Source: Deferrisoma camini S3R1 (GTDB taxonomy: Bacteria > Desulfobacterota > Deferrisomatia > Deferrisomatales > Deferrisomataceae). Taken from it: 64,000 nt of DNA. Every line of letters starts with the position of its first letter. The first letter of the stretch is position 1. A program made the translations under genes and the position numbers. The stretch spans positions 748,501 through 812,500 of the forward strand of contig NZ_JAFN01000001.1 in NCBI RefSeq assembly GCF_000526155.1. Reading direction: 5' to 3'. Of the stretch, positions 24,607 to 34,103 are shown one piece after another. The notes under the pieces were generated by a model. That model was not told the origin of the DNA and made no database searches. It was given only the letters and a program-made list of their open reading frames with translations.

Positions 24607-25775
24607 ACAGGCCCGCGGGGCTTGGAGTGGTTTCGTTCTCCCCGGTGACCTGGCCGGTGCGTGGGGGCCTTTCCACCGTGGTCCACAGTCTGGCCGAGGC
24701 CGGGCGGAAGGCCGGCGACCGTGTCGTGTTGGTCCGTCCTGTGGGGTCGCGAAGCGAGGAGGGGGAAGACGAGCACTGTCGGCGCGTGTGTATCCCGGCT
24801 CCCGGAGACGGGGCTTCCACGCTCGGCAGGGTTCGTGAAGCCCTGCTGACGTTGCGGGCCCGCAGGGTTTTGGCGGGCATGGTCAAGGGCCGAAGCGTCG
24901 TCCACGTGCATTTTCCGCAGGAGCGGTTCGACGTGCTCCGGGGCGCCGATGCCCCGCTGGTCCTGACGTACCACGGAAGCGACGTCTTGCGTTTGGGGAA
25001 CGGCTCCGCCCCGAACCCCCTCGACCGGCTGAACGATCGGGCGAGCCGCATTTTCGTGGTCTCGGAGTTCTTGCGGCGGGACCTCCTTGACCGCCGTCCC
25101 CACCTGGAACCGAAGGTGGTGTGCATTCGCAACGGCCGCCCCCCGCTTCCCGCGCCTCCCCCCCGGCGTTGGGCACGCGGGGATGGCAGCCGGATCTTGT
25201 TCGTGGGCGACCTGCTCCCTGTGAAGGGCGTGGACCTGCTCGTCCGGGCTTTTGGCCGGTTGCGAGCCGGTGGAATCAGGTGCTCGCTCACCCTGGTCGG
25301 AGTCGGGCCCGAGAGGACGAGCCTGGAGGAGACGGCAGCGGATTTGGGAGTCGCCGGGGAGGTCAGGTTCCGGGGGCAGGTTCCCAACCAGGAGGTCTTG
25401 GCAGAGATGCTTCAGGCGGACGTGCTGGTTCTGCCATCGCGGCGAGAAGGGCTTCCGAACGTTCTCTTGGAAGCCATGGCCGCCGGATGCCCTGTGGTGG
25501 CGTCGACTGCCGGCGGGATCCCCGAGATCGTCGATGGGGGACGGAACGGGCTGCTTTTCCCAGCGGGGGATGGGGATGCCCTCTTCGCGAGGCTGCAAGA
25601 ACTGCTCACCTCGCCTGGACTGAGGTGCCGCCTCGCGGAGGGGGGCAGGGAATATGTGGCCGGTTACCCTGACTGGGGGCAGGTGTACGAGCGGTACCGG
25701 GAACACTACCTTGAGGTGGTTCGCGAATGGGAGCGGGCCGGGCGCAGACGGATACGGAGGGCCCATGCGGGATAG
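24597..25775 (+). CDS. Glycosyltransferase family 4
   Basis: 392 residues, GT-B. N-terminal VVSFSPVTWPVRGGLSTVVH (Gly-rich acceptor loop), DVLRLGNG, C-terminal domain with ILFVGDLLPVKGVDLLVRAF near residue 200 and the E-x7-E motif REGLPNVLLEAMAAG near residue 283. Retaining sugar transferase acting on the lipid-linked intermediate. ATG 24597 overlaps the end of the split GT2 gene, and its own end overlaps the next gene by 11 bases, so this stretch is tightly packed. Confidence 0.9.
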   Translation: MDVNRPAGLGVVSFSPVTWPVRGGLSTVVHSLAEAGRKAGDRVVLVRPVGSRSEEGEDEHCRRVCIPAPGDGASTLGRVREALLTLRARRVLAGMVKGRSVVHVHFPQERFDVLRGADAPLVLTYHGSDVLRLGNGSAPNPLDRLNDRASRIFVVSEFLRRDLLDRRPHLEPKVVCIRNGRPPLPAPPPRRWARGDGSRILFVGDLLPVKGVDLLVRAFGRLRAGGIRCSLTLVGVGPERTSLEETAADLGVAGEVRFRGQVPNQEVLAEMLQADVLVLPSRREGLPNVLLEAMAAGCPVVASTAGGIPEIVDGGRNGLLFPAGDGDALFARLQELLTSPGLRCRLAEGGREYVAGYPDWGQVYERYREHYLEVVREWERAGRRRIRRAHAG

Positions 25776-26850
25776 GGAGATAGGGTCAGCGGTGAAAGCC
25801 GTTGTGGAATGGATGAAGCGGGCACAGGATGCGACTCAGGACGTGGGAGTTGCTCAGGCATATTTCGTAAACCGCGGCGAGTGGACGGCCTCGTATCCGG
25901 AAACCACCGGCTACATCATCCCAACCTTTTTCGACTACGCCGAACTGACCGGCGACTCCGACGCGAGACGCCGGGCGGTGGAGATGGCCGGGTGGGAGTG
26001 CGAGGTGCAGCTCCACAGCGGCGCGGTGCGGGCCGGGACCATGGCCGACCACGCCGACGATCCAAGGCCAACCATTTTCAACACGGGCCAGGTGCTGTTT
26101 GGCTGGGCCCGGGCGTGCCAGGAGACGGGGGAAGAACGGTTCCACACGGCCCTGGAGAGGGCTGCGGACTGGTTGTGCGACGTCCAGGACGAAGACGGTT
26201 GCTGGCGGCGTTTTGGTTCCACGCGGACCGCCACGTCGGTGAACACGTACAACACGCGCACGGCCTGGGGGCTGATCGATGCGTACCGCGTTACCGGAAA
26301 CGAACGGTACCGCGAGGCGGCCCGGAAAAACTGCCAGTGGGCGTTGGGCCAGCAGCTTCGCAACGGATGGTGGAGGAACAACTGCCTTCTGGATAACTCC
26401 AAACCGTTCACCCACACCATCGCTTACGCGATGCGCGGTTTCCTCGAAGTAGGCGATTTTCTGGGGGAGGAGCGTTTCGTCGAGGCCGCCCTGAAGGCCG
26501 CCCGGGCGTTGGTGAAGCGGCAGCGGGACGACGGCTCGTGGGCGGGGCAGTACAGCCGGTGGTGGCGGCCCAAGGCCGAGTGGACCTGCTGCACCGGAAA
26601 CTGCCAGTTGGCGGTGAACTTCATTCGCCTCTATGAGATCACGGGGGACAGGGCGTTCTTCGACTCAGCCGTCCGGGCGAACCGGTTCACCATGTCGATC
26701 CAGGACCTGGAGACCGATGACCCCAACGTCCGGGGCGGAATCCCTGGATCTTGGCCGATCGACGGACGCTACCACCCCTATCAGTACCCCAACTGGGCCG
26801 CAAAGTTTTTCGCCGATGCACTCATGGCGGAGATGAGGAACGCACCGTAG
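25765..26850 (+). CDS. (alpha/alpha)-toroid enzyme of the polysaccharide locus
   Basis: 361 residues. Repeated helical-hairpin motifs with Asp/Trp/His-rich loops (YTGYIIPTFFDYAELTGD-type start, NTRTAWGLIDAYRVTGNERY, WWRPKAEWTCCTGNCQLAVN, PNWAAKFFADALMAEM) indicate an alpha/alpha barrel or toroid like glycoside hydrolases of the GH88/GH105 type, epimerases or polysaccharide lyases. No signal peptide, so it is probably cytoplasmic. The conserved CCTGN and NWAAKFFADAL segments look functional. ATG 25765 chosen because the preceding in-frame residues read as another gene's tail. Substrate and reaction cannot be named from sequence. Confidence 0.65.
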   Translation: MRDREIGSAVKAVVEWMKRAQDATQDVGVAQAYFVNRGEWTASYPETTGYIIPTFFDYAELTGDSDARRRAVEMAGWECEVQLHSGAVRAGTMADHADDPRPTIFNTGQVLFGWARACQETGEERFHTALERAADWLCDVQDEDGCWRRFGSTRTATSVNTYNTRTAWGLIDAYRVTGNERYREAARKNCQWALGQQLRNGWWRNNCLLDNSKPFTHTIAYAMRGFLEVGDFLGEERFVEAALKAARALVKRQRDDGSWAGQYSRWWRPKAEWTCCTGNCQLAVNFIRLYEITGDRAFFDSAVRANRFTMSIQDLETDDPNVRGGIPGSWPIDGRYHPYQYPNWAAKFFADALMAEMRNAP

Positions 26851-26875
26851 CCGAACGCATGGCGACTTTGGCGCG

Positions 26876-27973
26876 ATGAGAGTGAGCCCTAAACCCGGAG
26901 CGGGGACTTTTACGCCAAGGATTCTTTGGCTGGATGTGGTGCGGCTTATCAGTATTGTATGGATCTGTCTGTTTCATGTGCCCAAACCGCCGCAGAATGA
27001 TTGGGTGCGATACCTCTTCCGCAAGGGGTCCCTAGGAGTTTTCGTTTTTCTCATCGTTTCTGTTGTGTCGCTGGCGTTGTCCGAAAAAAGTGGCAGGAGG
27101 AGAACTTATAGTAGTTTTTTGTTGACTAGGTTGACTCGTATAGCGCCAGTATACTATGTCGCATTGAGTTTTGTTGTGGTGGCCAGGTGGGGGCTCTGGG
27201 GGAAAATACCGACCTGGCCGGATCTGCTTATTCATGGCCTGTTTTTGCAGGACCTGTTTTCTTCGTATTCACAGAGTATTATAGCTCCTGCTTGGTTTTT
27301 GACGTCTGTCTGGCAAATTTATTTATGCTTCCCGCTGATGAGCGGTTCCCTTGACCGCTTTGGTCTGTCGAAGGTGCTGGCTGCCTGTTTGCTGATGAGC
27401 TTTGCTTGGAGGCTTCTGTGGCGCGGAATCGTCAACCCTGGATGGTTCAACCCGGGTGGCGTGATTTTCCACTTTCTCCCCTTGATGGCCCTTACCCTTT
27501 ACTTGGCGAAAACAAGACTTCGGGGGGAGAAGTTGATCACGGGCGGCTTAGGGGCGATGGCGGTGGTGGGGGTAGTTTTTCTCGTGGTGATGAAGTTTGC
27601 CAGTGGGCGTCCGATAGCAGACTTAGTTACATCTTTAGGCGTCGCTAGAGCTGCCATCCCTGGGGTTCTGTCGTTTTTTGTAATCGCCGTGGCGGCCATA
27701 TCGCTGGAACATGTGGGCGGCCCGGTGGTAAGGGGGTTGGCTTTTTTAGGTAAGAAAAGTTACGCATTTTTCCTTCTGCACGGACCTTTCATAGGTGTTG
27801 CCCAGTGGTTTTTTGAGCAAAAGCTGGGCTGGGGCGTATGGTGGTTCATAGTTGTCTATGTTGCGTTACTGTTTGCCATGTCGGTTCTTTTTGAGGCGTG
27901 CGTGAATAGGCTGTTCAGGATTGGATTTGGCCTGTTGACGCGAGAAGTTTCGAGCATCCCTGTGTCTCGGTGA
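26876..27973 (+). CDS. Acyltransferase-3 family membrane protein
   Basis: 365 residues, about ten hydrophobic helices. It opens RILWLDVVRLISIVWICLFH, with the conserved Arg and the catalytic His of the acyltransferase-3 family (PF01757), and contains RLTRIAPVYYV. Likely acetylates a sugar of the polymer or intermediate. Third codon positions are much AT-richer than in the flanking glycosyltransferases, suggesting separate acquisition. ATG 26876 follows the previous stop by 25 bases. Confidence 0.85.
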   Translation: MRVSPKPGAGTFTPRILWLDVVRLISIVWICLFHVPKPPQNDWVRYLFRKGSLGVFVFLIVSVVSLALSEKSGRRRTYSSFLLTRLTRIAPVYYVALSFVVVARWGLWGKIPTWPDLLIHGLFLQDLFSSYSQSIIAPAWFLTSVWQIYLCFPLMSGSLDRFGLSKVLAACLLMSFAWRLLWRGIVNPGWFNPGGVIFHFLPLMALTLYLAKTRLRGEKLITGGLGAMAVVGVVFLVVMKFASGRPIADLVTSLGVARAAIPGVLSFFVIAVAAISLEHVGGPVVRGLAFLGKKSYAFFLLHGPFIGVAQWFFEQKLGWGVWWFIVVYVALLFAMSVLFEACVNRLFRIGFGLLTREVSSIPVSR

Positions 27974-27998
27974 GGCGCTTTATGGAAAGAGGCATGCT

Positions 27999-29267
27999 TT
28001 GAGAGCTCTTTTCATCGCCAGCTACTTCCCCCCCATCGCCGGCGGGTCCGCCGTGGTGTACGAGAACCTCTGCCGTCACCTGGGCGATGCCGCGGCTGTG
28101 CTGGCACCGTGGCGCTACTACATGGATGGCCGGGAGGTTGAGGGCTGGCGAGAGGCGGACCGGGCCCAGCCGTTTCCTGTGCGCCGGGTGGAGCTGCTTC
28201 GTCCCGTGGTCAAACCGGCGCCGCGGCACGCGCTCCAGTCAGCCTGGCGGTTGCTGACGGAGGATCTGCCCCTCCGGCGCAGGGTCCTTCGGGAAGCCCT
28301 CCGGGCGGTGGACGCCCATGGGGCGGACGTTGTGGTTCTAGGGGAGCTGGTCGCCCTGTCATGGCTGGGTCCGGCGCTACGCCGCAGACGGGGGGTGGCG
28401 ATCGTTCATTATATCCATGGGGAAGAGGTCACCACGCGCCCGACGTCCCGGTTGTACGGGAGACACGCGTTCCGCCATCTCAGGCAGGCCGAGGCGGTGG
28501 TGGCGGTCAGCTCGTTCACCCGGGACGAGCTGGTCCGGCGCGGCGTGCCGGCCGAGCGCATCCACGTGATCACCAACGGGGTGGATCTGAAACGGTTCAC
28601 GCCCGGGCCCAAAGACCCGGAGATCGTCGAGCGCCACGGCCTTCAAGGCAAAAAGGTGCTTCTCACGGTGGCGCGGATCGAGGAGCGCAAAGGCCACGAC
28701 AAGGTGATCGAAGCCCTTCCGGCCATCGCAGAGAAGGTGCCCAAGGTGGTCTATTTGATCGTGGGTAAGGGGGGGTACCGCCCCCGCCTCGAGGAGCTGG
28801 CTCGGGAGCACGGAGTGGCCGACCGGGTCGTTTTTACCGGACTGGTCCCGTGGGACGACCTGCCGAGGTACTACCGCACCTGCGACGTGTTCGTGATGCC
28901 CAACCGGACCCTCCCCAACGGCGACACCGAGGGGTTCGGCCTCGTCTTCCTTGAGGCGAATGCCTGCGGAAAGCCGGTCATCGGAGGCCGGGCGGGCGGG
29001 GTGCCGGATGCTGTGGTGCATGGTGAGACGGGGCTCTTGGTCGATGGGGCGTCGGCCCAGGAGGTGGGGCGGGCGGTGCTGCGGTTGCTCTTGGACCCGG
29101 AGTTGAGATTGAGAATGGCAAACTCGGGTCTCTCACGAGCCCGGGAATTCTCGTGGGCCCATAAAGGAGACGAGTTCTCCGGGGTGTGTCGGCGGTTTTC
29201 CCGACATTCCGTGAGGTCCTCCTTTGGGAGCTCTGAAAAAGTGGTCGGGAAAACGGACCGAGTATGA
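27999..29267 (+). CDS. Glycosyltransferase family 4
   Basis: 422 residues, GT-B. RALFIASYFPPIAGGSAVVY at the N-terminus, VITNGVDLKRFTPGP near residue 195, VGKGGYRPRLEELAREHGV, and TEGFGLVFLEANACGKPVIG (E-x7-E motif) near residue 310. Start is TTG 27999 with GAAAGAGG upstream; no ATG is available nearby in frame. The last about 35 residues after the family core (from about 29160) are Ser/Phe-rich and less conserved-looking. It is the first of two adjacent glycosyltransferases. Confidence 0.88.
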   Translation: MRALFIASYFPPIAGGSAVVYENLCRHLGDAAAVLAPWRYYMDGREVEGWREADRAQPFPVRRVELLRPVVKPAPRHALQSAWRLLTEDLPLRRRVLREALRAVDAHGADVVVLGELVALSWLGPALRRRRGVAIVHYIHGEEVTTRPTSRLYGRHAFRHLRQAEAVVAVSSFTRDELVRRGVPAERIHVITNGVDLKRFTPGPKDPEIVERHGLQGKKVLLTVARIEERKGHDKVIEALPAIAEKVPKVVYLIVGKGGYRPRLEELAREHGVADRVVFTGLVPWDDLPRYYRTCDVFVMPNRTLPNGDTEGFGLVFLEANACGKPVIGGRAGGVPDAVVHGETGLLVDGASAQEVGRAVLRLLLDPELRLRMANSGLSRAREFSWAHKGDEFSGVCRRFSRHSVRSSFGSSEKVVGKTDRV

Positions 29268-29306
29268 AAGCATCCGAGGCTTAGGGAATCTCAAAGGAAT
29301 AGATGA

Positions 29307-30677
29307 ATGCGGGTCTTGATCGTCGCAGCGGAGTTCCCACCGTATATCGGGATCGGTCGGCTGAGGCCTTTGAAGATGTGCCAACACCTCCCGGATTTCG
29401 GGTGGGAGACGGCGGTGCTGACGGTGAACGAGGCCTCGGTGTTCCCCCGAGACCCAGCCACGTTGAGGGAGATCCCTGACGGGGTGCCGGTGCACCGTGC
29501 CTGCCGCCCAAGGCCATTGGAGAGCCTCCTGGCACTGATCTCCCAGCGAAAGGCGCATGCCGGGGAGGCGATGATCTCTTCGGAAGGCCCCCAGGGCCAG
29601 AAGGCGAGGGGAACGCAGGCTGGGGCAACGAAGGGGGAGATTCGAAGGTTGGCGGGGGCTGCAAAGAAACGGTGGGACCTGTTCGCCCGCGCCCATCTCC
29701 TGGTTCCGGACGGATGGGCCCTCTGGATTTTCCCGGCCGTACGAAAGGCGCTGAAGGTTGTCCGGGAGTGGGGGCCGGACGTGATCTTCAGCACCGCACC
29801 GCCTTTCTCCGGTTTCCTCGTCGGATGGGCCGTGAAAAGGCGCACCGGGCTTCCGTGGGTGGTGGACTACCGGGACCTTTGGACGGGCGACGTGCTGCGG
29901 GAGTGGCTGCCCCCATGGCGCAAGCGGTTTGAGTTGTGGTTGGAAAGGCGCCTGGTGGGACAAGCCGACGCGGTGATCGCCGTCTCGAAGCCGAAAGAAG
30001 ACGTTTTGCGTGCCCGGCTTCGCAGCGTCCCCGCCGATCGCTTTTTCACCATTACCAACGGCTTCGACCCTGAGGAGTACGACGGTGTCGAGCCGGAGCT
30101 CGGCGAACCCGGAGCGGTCAGAGTCGTTTACACGGGACGGCTGTTCAAGAATCGCCGCGGTTATGAGGTGGTCGAGGCGGCAGCGCAACTTTTCGACGAG
30201 CTCCCCGCGGCCAGGTCGCGGCTACGTTTCGAGTATTACGGAGGCGTGGCTCCTGAGATCGCGGAGACCATGAACAGGACGGTCGAGCGGCATGGTGTTC
30301 GAGAAACTTTCCGGTTTTTCCCGGCGGTGCCTTATCAGCGTTCCAAGGCCCTGCAGAAGGGAGCCGATGCGCTGTTGATGATTGTGGATACGGGGGAAAC
30401 GACGGCTGGGGTTCTCCCGGGTAAGCTCTTTGAGTACATCGCGGCACGAAGGCCGGTGCTGTGCATTGCTGCGGACGGCGCAGCCGCTGAGATCGTCCGG
30501 AAAGGGGGGCTCGGGTGGGTGGTGCCGCCGGGCGACGTGGCAGGGCTGAAGAACGTTTTGAAACGACTGTTGAACGGCGAGGCCCATTGCCATCGTGACG
30601 ATGAGTACCTGGCTGGTTTTGAGCGTAGAACATTGATCGGTCAAATGGCCGAAGTCCTGATGCACGTGGCGACATAG
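29307..30677 (+). CDS. Glycosyltransferase family 4 (group 1)
   Basis: 456 residues. RVLIVAAEFPPYIGIGRLRP start, WVVDYRDLWTGD near residue 189, ITNGFDPEEYDGV and GVLPGKLFEYIAARRPVLCI near residue 370. This arrangement (DYRDLW plus GKLFEYIAA) is typical of glycosyltransferases acting on UDP-sugars in capsule loci. ATG 29307. It ends 8 bases before the O-ligase start, so probably the same transcript. Confidence 0.88.
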   Translation: MRVLIVAAEFPPYIGIGRLRPLKMCQHLPDFGWETAVLTVNEASVFPRDPATLREIPDGVPVHRACRPRPLESLLALISQRKAHAGEAMISSEGPQGQKARGTQAGATKGEIRRLAGAAKKRWDLFARAHLLVPDGWALWIFPAVRKALKVVREWGPDVIFSTAPPFSGFLVGWAVKRRTGLPWVVDYRDLWTGDVLREWLPPWRKRFELWLERRLVGQADAVIAVSKPKEDVLRARLRSVPADRFFTITNGFDPEEYDGVEPELGEPGAVRVVYTGRLFKNRRGYEVVEAAAQLFDELPAARSRLRFEYYGGVAPEIAETMNRTVERHGVRETFRFFPAVPYQRSKALQKGADALLMIVDTGETTAGVLPGKLFEYIAARRPVLCIAADGAAAEIVRKGGLGWVVPPGDVAGLKNVLKRLLNGEAHCHRDDEYLAGFERRTLIGQMAEVLMHVAT

Positions 30678-30685
30678 GAGTACCA

Positions 30686-32008
30686 GTGCCCATCCGTGAC
30701 GCATTTGTCGCCCTCGTTCTTTTCGCCGGAGTTCCCGTGGCGTTTTTTCGCCCGGTTTGGGGGGTGCTTCTGTACGCTATGTTCGGTTACCTGAACCCTC
30801 ACCGGCTGACGTGGGGATTCGCGCAGAACCTCCCCGTGGCGTTCTATACGGCGCTGGCGACGATGGCCGGCTGGGTGTTCTACTCGGGCGACCGCCGACT
30901 TCCCGTGACGCGCGAGGTCATACTGATGGGGCTCCTGTGGGGCCTTGCGTCGGTGGGCTGGCTGACCGCGTTGAATCCTCAGGGGTTCGTGGCGGATTGG
31001 AGCCGGTATAGCAAGATTCTTCTTATGATTTTCGTGGCCGTGAGTCTCATTAAGACCCGAGAGGATTTGAGGCGGCTTTACTGGGTGATCGCGTTGAGCA
31101 TCGGGTTCTATGCCCTCAAAGGAGCCATCTGGGGAATGCGGGGGGGGACGGGATGGGTGTTCGGGCCGCCCGGCTCGTTCTTCGAGGGCAACAACGGTCT
31201 CGGGCTCGCGATCAACATGGTCTGGCCCCTTTTCCTCTTGATGGCGCGCAACGAGCGGCGTCCGTGGCTGCGGCTGGGGCTGTGGTTGCTTTTCTGGGTT
31301 TCTCCGTTAACCGTGATCCTCACTAAGTCTAGGGCGTCCGCCCTTGCGATGGCGGTTGTCGGGGCGATCCTGTTTCTGCGGGTGAAGAGAAAGGGCCTTT
31401 TTATTGTTCTCGGAGTCACTGCTGCACTGGTTCTAGCTCCGTTCGTGCCTGCCGAGTGGTACACCCGGATGAAGACCGTGGAGACGTACCGCGAGGATCC
31501 TTCCGCAATGGGGCGGATCAACGCATGGCATGCAGCATGGAATTTGGCGGTAGACCGCCCTCTCACCGGAGGCGGGATGAACGCGTTCACCCGGGAGATG
31601 ATTTTTCGTTACGCCCCCAACCCGGAGGACTATCACGATTCGCACAGCATCTATTTCGAGATCCTGGGGGAGTTGGGCTTCCCGGGGCTGGCCGTTTTCC
31701 TGGTGCTGCTGCTGTCGACGATGGCGAAACTAAACAAGATAAAAAGAGTGTGTGCTGGAAACAAAGATCTAGCGTTCTTCGAGAGCTATGCGGATGCCAC
31801 GTTCCTCGGGTTGGTGGGGTACGCGGTCAACGGTGCATTCGTCGGAATGGCGTACTTCGACCTGTACTACCAACTCGTTGGACTTACAGTGAGTCTCGAA
31901 ACAGTTTTGACATCGGAGCTGTGGCGGACGGAGGATGTTTCTTCCTCGTCTTATGCTCCTGCTACCGAGGTGCCGGCTATGGGTAGTAGGTGGAGAACGG
32001 AGATATAA
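30686..32008 (+). CDS. O-antigen-ligase-like protein, exosortase-A-associated (TIGR03097-like)
   Basis: 440 residues, about 11 membrane helices, Wzy/WaaL superfamily. The start RDAFVALVLFAGVPVAFFRP and the segment FGYLNPHRLTWGFA are distinctive of the putative O-glycosylation ligase of exosortase-A loci. A large periplasmic loop carries GGGMNAFTREM and the conserved HSIYFEILGELGFPG. It should polymerise the repeat unit or ligate it to protein or lipid. GTG 30686 with AGGAG at a distance of five bases. The 3' end is less GC-rich, with a Ser-rich tail. Confidence 0.88.
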   Translation: MPIRDAFVALVLFAGVPVAFFRPVWGVLLYAMFGYLNPHRLTWGFAQNLPVAFYTALATMAGWVFYSGDRRLPVTREVILMGLLWGLASVGWLTALNPQGFVADWSRYSKILLMIFVAVSLIKTREDLRRLYWVIALSIGFYALKGAIWGMRGGTGWVFGPPGSFFEGNNGLGLAINMVWPLFLLMARNERRPWLRLGLWLLFWVSPLTVILTKSRASALAMAVVGAILFLRVKRKGLFIVLGVTAALVLAPFVPAEWYTRMKTVETYREDPSAMGRINAWHAAWNLAVDRPLTGGGMNAFTREMIFRYAPNPEDYHDSHSIYFEILGELGFPGLAVFLVLLLSTMAKLNKIKRVCAGNKDLAFFESYADATFLGLVGYAVNGAFVGMAYFDLYYQLVGLTVSLETVLTSELWRTEDVSSSSYAPATEVPAMGSRWRTEI

Positions 32009-32012
32009 CTAC

Positions 32013-32966
32013 ATGAGGTTCTTGTGCCCCGCGTGTCGGACGCCAATGGATGAAAAGGACTCGATGCTTTTGTGCCCGAGCTGCGGTTCCACCGGGACGC
32101 GCGAAGGTGCCATTGTGTGGTTCTGCCACCGAGACGAGTTCTACGGGGAGTTGACGCGGCCGCAGATGAAGCAGTTGCTCGAGCTGGCGGAGCGTGAGGG
32201 CTGGAGGGACGCGGTGGCCACGTACGTGACCGCCGTGAACCCCGGCCTTGTCCGAACCATCGAGCATCCTCATCGTCTGAACGGGATATTGGACGCGGGA
32301 CCTAGTCTGATGGATGCCGTGGTTCTGGATTACGGATGTGGACTGGGGGGGGTTTGTATTCCGTTGGCTGGTCTCTGCAAGGAGACCGTAGGGGTAGACG
32401 GTTGCCTCGAGCGGCTTCGATTCACCGCGTTACGCGCAGAACAGGAAGGGCTGGAGAAACTGACCCTGGTGCTCCACGACGACGCAATGAGGTTGCCGTT
32501 TCCGGACCATTCGTTCGATTTGGCAATTCTTAATTTGGTGCTTCCCTATCTCCCATCGGCTTATCCTGACATGAGCAGGTGGAGTGCAGAGCGGGCAATA
32601 CTAGCCGAGTTCCGGAGGGTGATCCGCCCAGGCGGAGTACTGTATCTTGCAGAGCGCAATCGGACAAGCGTGTACTGCTGGTCACGGCTGGGGTTGCCAA
32701 CCACGACCAGGAGATCCTATGGCCATAGGCAGTATCTCCGGCTTCTGCGGGAGGCCGGATTCTCCGATGTCTCGTTCCGTTGGCTGATCCCAGATTACAA
32801 AACGCCGAGCCACGTGATTGATTTAGATCAACCGTATCACTCCATTTGTAGAGAGCTTGATGCGGTGTCGGAATTTCCAAAAATAAAAAAGACGTTTTTC
32901 AAATTCATTGCGCGCGTCTCTTCATATTGGATGGCTCATGTGCTCGGAATCGTCGCGAGAGCATAG
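32013..32966 (+). CDS. Class I SAM-dependent methyltransferase with N-terminal zinc ribbon
   Basis: 317 residues. Residues 1-30 hold two CxxC pairs (CPACRTP, CPSCGST), a zinc ribbon. The methyltransferase core follows: VVLDYGCGLGGVCIPLA (motif I, near residue 110), DDAMRLPFPDHSFDLAILN (motif II region) and EFRRVIRPGGVLYLAERN. C-terminal YGHRQYLRLLREAGF is common in Methyltransf_11 proteins of polysaccharide loci. Probably O-methylates a sugar. ATG 32013 chosen because the zinc ribbon begins there. Its end overlaps the following gene by 29 bases. Confidence 0.85.
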   Translation: MRFLCPACRTPMDEKDSMLLCPSCGSTGTREGAIVWFCHRDEFYGELTRPQMKQLLELAEREGWRDAVATYVTAVNPGLVRTIEHPHRLNGILDAGPSLMDAVVLDYGCGLGGVCIPLAGLCKETVGVDGCLERLRFTALRAEQEGLEKLTLVLHDDAMRLPFPDHSFDLAILNLVLPYLPSAYPDMSRWSAERAILAEFRRVIRPGGVLYLAERNRTSVYCWSRLGLPTTTRRSYGHRQYLRLLREAGFSDVSFRWLIPDYKTPSHVIDLDQPYHSICRELDAVSEFPKIKKTFFKFIARVSSYWMAHVLGIVARA

Positions 32967-33996
32967 TCTGTCTGCCAGAAATCGACATCTTGACGACATG
33001 GCGCGGGCCTTGGAGTTGTGGCTGTCGGCCGAGGTGGGGGTGAAAAACGCTCAGGTTGAGGAGGCACGGCGGAATCCGTCCTCTTCGACGTGGAGGGTGG
33101 CCGCTACGGACGCACGTGGCGAGCCCGTGCGTTTTTTTGTGAAGCGTCATGCGTCGAAGCGGATGTTTGAGCGTGAGGTGATGGGGCTGACACTTCTATC
33201 CGAATACTCGGGGGCAACTGAACCATATGCGGTCCCAAGACTCGTGGCCTGCGATGAAAGACGTCGATTGGTGGTTCTCTCGTGGGTCGAAGGCGTCCAG
33301 GTCGGGAATCTCCTCCGAAATGCTGTGGGGCGGGGTGCGGACGAAAAAAGTTTTCGAAGAGGACTTCGAGCGGCTTGGATGGTGGGGAGGTGGTTGACAC
33401 ATCTGGAGAGACGGACGCGCGCTGACGAGCCCGCAAAGTTTCCCGTGGAGCCGATCTTAGCCCGGATTTCGGAACTTTGCGACGAGATTTCGGGTTGGCG
33501 CGTGCCCGGGATGACGAGGGGCGTGCTCAGCCGGTTGAGGGATGTTGCTGAAATGCTGGGATGCCGTCTAACTGGGCACTATTCCGTCAGCCTGACCCAT
33601 AGAGACTTCTGGCCAGATCATATTTTCGTCCACCCGAAGGTGAGACGGATCGTTGTCATTGATTTCGGGCGCTGCCTTATGGGCCCTGCCGGCAGAGATG
33701 CGATGCAGTTCTGGATGCGCTTGGCCGACCTCGCTTTGGGGAATCCTCTAGTCAGTAGGTCACGGGTGTTCGCGCTCCAGGCCGCGTTTCGCGACGCGAA
33801 CCCGGACTTTCAGCCCGGAGCACCAGAATGCCAGCTGTTTGGGCTGTTGTATCGGTTGGAGCAGGTTTGTTCTATGTGGTCAGCTATCAACAGTCGGAGA
33901 CGTACAGGTTTCAGGGATCATATTAGAATGATCGTTCTTTGTTCTGCCGCCAGAAAAGATGTCAAACGGGCAAGGAGGGTCGCGGTAAGGATGTAA
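32938..33996 (+). CDS. Aminoglycoside-phosphotransferase/kinase-like protein
   Basis: About 352 residues. A kinase-like C-lobe is visible: SLTHRDFWPDHIFVHP near residue 220 (catalytic-loop HxD with N-like metal position replaced by H) and VVIDFGRCLMGP (DFG). The N-lobe has FFVKRHASKRMFEREV (candidate Lys) and LVVLSWVEG. This matches the APH/choline-kinase superfamily; the substrate is unknown, plausibly a sugar or lipid carrier of the locus. Start uncertain: ATG 32938, overlapping the methyltransferase, or ATG 32998. It is AT-richer than the 5' half of the locus. Confidence 0.65.
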   Translation: MCSESSREHSLSARNRHLDDMARALELWLSAEVGVKNAQVEEARRNPSSSTWRVAATDARGEPVRFFVKRHASKRMFEREVMGLTLLSEYSGATEPYAVPRLVACDERRRLVVLSWVEGVQVGNLLRNAVGRGADEKSFRRGLRAAWMVGRWLTHLERRTRADEPAKFPVEPILARISELCDEISGWRVPGMTRGVLSRLRDVAEMLGCRLTGHYSVSLTHRDFWPDHIFVHPKVRRIVVIDFGRCLMGPAGRDAMQFWMRLADLALGNPLVSRSRVFALQAAFRDANPDFQPGAPECQLFGLLYRLEQVCSMWSAINSRRRTGFRDHIRMIVLCSAARKDVKRARRVAVRM

Positions 33997-34103
33997 ATTG
34001 TTTCCTTTATCTTGGCTGTGGCAGCTTTGTTAGAGATTGCTTGTGTGTCGCGTGTGGATTTCGCTGGTTGGATGGGTAACAGCAAGTGGAGAGATGTGTG
34101 TTG

